Below are positions 62,869 to 64,000 of a stretch of DNA of 64,000 bases, piece after piece. The DNA is taken from the NCBI GenBank assembly GCA_020634615.1, contig JACKBI010000005.1, forward strand, positions 124,001 to 188,000, in the 5' to 3' direction. The stretch's first letter is position 1, and each line of letters begins with the position of its first letter. The translations under genes and the position numbers were made by a program. Under the pieces are notes generated by a model that was not told where the DNA came from, made no database searches, and was given only the letters and a program-made list of their open reading frames with translations. This DNA is from Anaerolineales bacterium. GTDB taxonomy: Bacteria > Chloroflexota > Anaerolineae > JAAEKA01.

Positions 62869-64000
62869 ATGACCTCAACGTCCCCCCGTTCCTACCGCTA
62901 CCGTTGGATTGTACTGCTGGCCTTCATGGCCGTGATCTTCGTCAACCAGCTTTTGTGGATCACCTTTGCGTCGATCACCGGTCCGGCGGCGAAATACTAC
63001 GGGGTGACCGATCTGGCCATCGCCGCGCTGGCGCTGAGCTTTATGGTGGTCTACATCGTCGTTTCGGTCCCTGCCTCGTGGGTCATCGACACCTACGGCC
63101 TGCGCATCGGGGTCGGGACCGGGGCTGTGTTGACGGGTGTGTTCGGCTTGCTGCGCGGCTTTGCCGGTGACAACTACATCCTGGTGTTGATTGCGCAGAT
63201 CGGCATAGCCGCGGGCCAGCCCTTTCTGCTGAATGCCATCACCACCGTCGCGGCGCGCTGGTTTCTGATCGAGGAGCGGGCGACCGCGTCTGGCCTGGGC
63301 ACGCTGGCCATGTACGCCGGGCAGGTGACGGCGCTGGCATTGACGCCGTTCCTGGTGCTGGGGAGCAGCATTCCGACCATGCTGATCATCTATGGAGTCG
63401 TGGCAGCCATCGGCGCGCTGATCTTCCTGGTCTTCGCCAGAGAGCGACCGCCGACACCTGCCTCGGCGGCCGGGGCTGACGAGCGGGCGTTGGTGTTCGA
63501 TGGTCTCAAACTGGCCCTGCGTCAACGTGACTTCCAGTTGACGCTGGTCGTCTTCTTCATCGGGTTGGGTGTGTTCAACGGGGTGGTGACGTGGGTCGAG
63601 GACATCGTACGGCCGCGGGGCTTCACGCCTGTGCAGGCCGGTCTGGTGGGTGCGTTGATGGTGGGCGCGGGTGTCGTCGGCGCGTTGATCTTGCCGGCGC
63701 TCTCCGACCGCAAGCGCAAGCGGGTGCCCTACATCGTGCTGGGATTGGTGATGGCGACCGTAGGATTGGCGGGACTCACGTTTGCTGACCAGTACGGCTG
63801 GCTGCTGGTCGCGGCCGCGGTCATGGGCTTCTTCCTGCTGGCGGCCGGGCCTATCGGCTTCCAGTACGGCGCTGAGGTTACCTATCCGGCGCCCGAGGGT
63901 ACCACCAACGGCCTGTTGTTGATGATTGGCCAGGTGTCCGGCATTCTGTTCATCCTCGCCATGGACATCTTCAAAGCGCCGGTGACCGGCTCCATGACTT
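62869..64000 (+). CDS. MFS transporter, 5' part (cut by window edge)
   Basis: About 377 codons are present; the stop lies past base 64000. About ten hydrophobic helices are visible. The N-terminus (YRWIVLLAFMAVIFVNQLLW then ITFASITGPAAKYYGV) and the helix 2-3 loop IDTYGLRIGVG resemble FLVCR-like and other MFS carriers. AARWFLIEERATASGLGTLA is the helix 4-5 region. LPALSDRKRKRVPYIVLG repeats the signature in the second half. Substrate is unknown. Start 62869 is ATG, 26 bases after the heptad repeats, with no clear Shine-Dalgarno sequence. Confidence 0.85.
   Translation, partial: MTSTSPRSYRYRWIVLLAFMAVIFVNQLLWITFASITGPAAKYYGVTDLAIAALALSFMVVYIVVSVPASWVIDTYGLRIGVGTGAVLTGVFGLLRGFAGDNYILVLIAQIGIAAGQPFLLNAITTVAARWFLIEERATASGLGTLAMYAGQVTALALTPFLVLGSSIPTMLIIYGVVAAIGALIFLVFARERPPTPASAAGADERALVFDGLKLALRQRDFQLTLVVFFIGLGVFNGVVTWVEDIVRPRGFTPVQAGLVGALMVGAGVVGALILPALSDRKRKRVPYIVLGLVMATVGLAGLTFADQYGWLLVAAAVMGFFLLAAGPIGFQYGAEVTYPAPEGTTNGLLLMIGQVSGILFILAMDIFKAPVTGSMT

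Overview
The window looks like chromosomal DNA from a Chloroflexota bacterium, most likely from the Anaerolineae/Caldilineae side. This is an inference from gene content; no marker gene was searched. The signs are high G+C, HrcA/CIRCE control of both chaperone operons, lipoproteins with Ala/Pro/Thr-rich linkers, an LCP protein without other Gram-positive wall genes nearby, a fused CrtYcd-type lycopene cyclase, and intergenic 7- and 8-bp repeats. Many genes start at GTG or TTG, and several promoters sit so close to the start codon that the mRNA should be leaderless.

Layout. 1-9.3 kb, minus strand: the 5' part of clpC, a four-domain S1 protein with a long acidic repeat N-terminus, RidA, an M29 aminopeptidase, a GNAT protein, three genes sharing a short helical module, and an MFS exporter. 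9.7-13.5 kb: hrcA-grpE-dnaK behind a CIRCE promoter. 13.8-21.2 kb, plus strand: an envelope group (GT39 glycosyltransferase, lipoprotein, degenerate PP2C fused to a propeller, LCP protein), then a UspA protein. 22.1-26.1 kb: a probable carotenoid-modification group (P450, GT2, lycopene cyclase, PlsY-like acyltransferase). 26.2-33.8 kb: single genes separated by short tandem repeats (URO-D-like, Nudix, M28 peptidase, PHP, inositol monophosphatase, TPR). 33.9-36.1 kb: groES-groEL with a second CIRCE.

36.2-50.2 kb is the most unusual part. nurA and a free-standing HAS-barrel gene are separated from herA by about 10 kb. In between lie a nucleotidyltransferase that has lost its start codon, an AT-richer unknown gene, and a tightly coupled operon: a 1437-residue DUF1998-type helicase, a NERD-nuclease/UvrD helicase, an RNase HI domain between two copies of an unknown domain, and a TPR protein with a cold-shock-like tail. 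The operon ends in a 58-codon stub that resembles the start of an Eco57I-like DNA methyltransferase. I read this as a partly eroded nucleic-acid-processing or defence island.

50.3-64 kb: a broken YdeI-type gene, DinB-like and DUF2087 proteins, a dual-specificity phosphatase, a YtcJ-like amidohydrolase, a Cys-cluster protein, an SbcD-type nuclease without SbcC, a Phd/RelE-type toxin-antitoxin pair, a PIG-L deacetylase, a SulP permease, a uracil-DNA glycosylase-like protein, leucyl aminopeptidase, and the start of an MFS transporter cut by the window edge. I saw no rRNA, tRNA, CRISPR array or complete insertion sequence.
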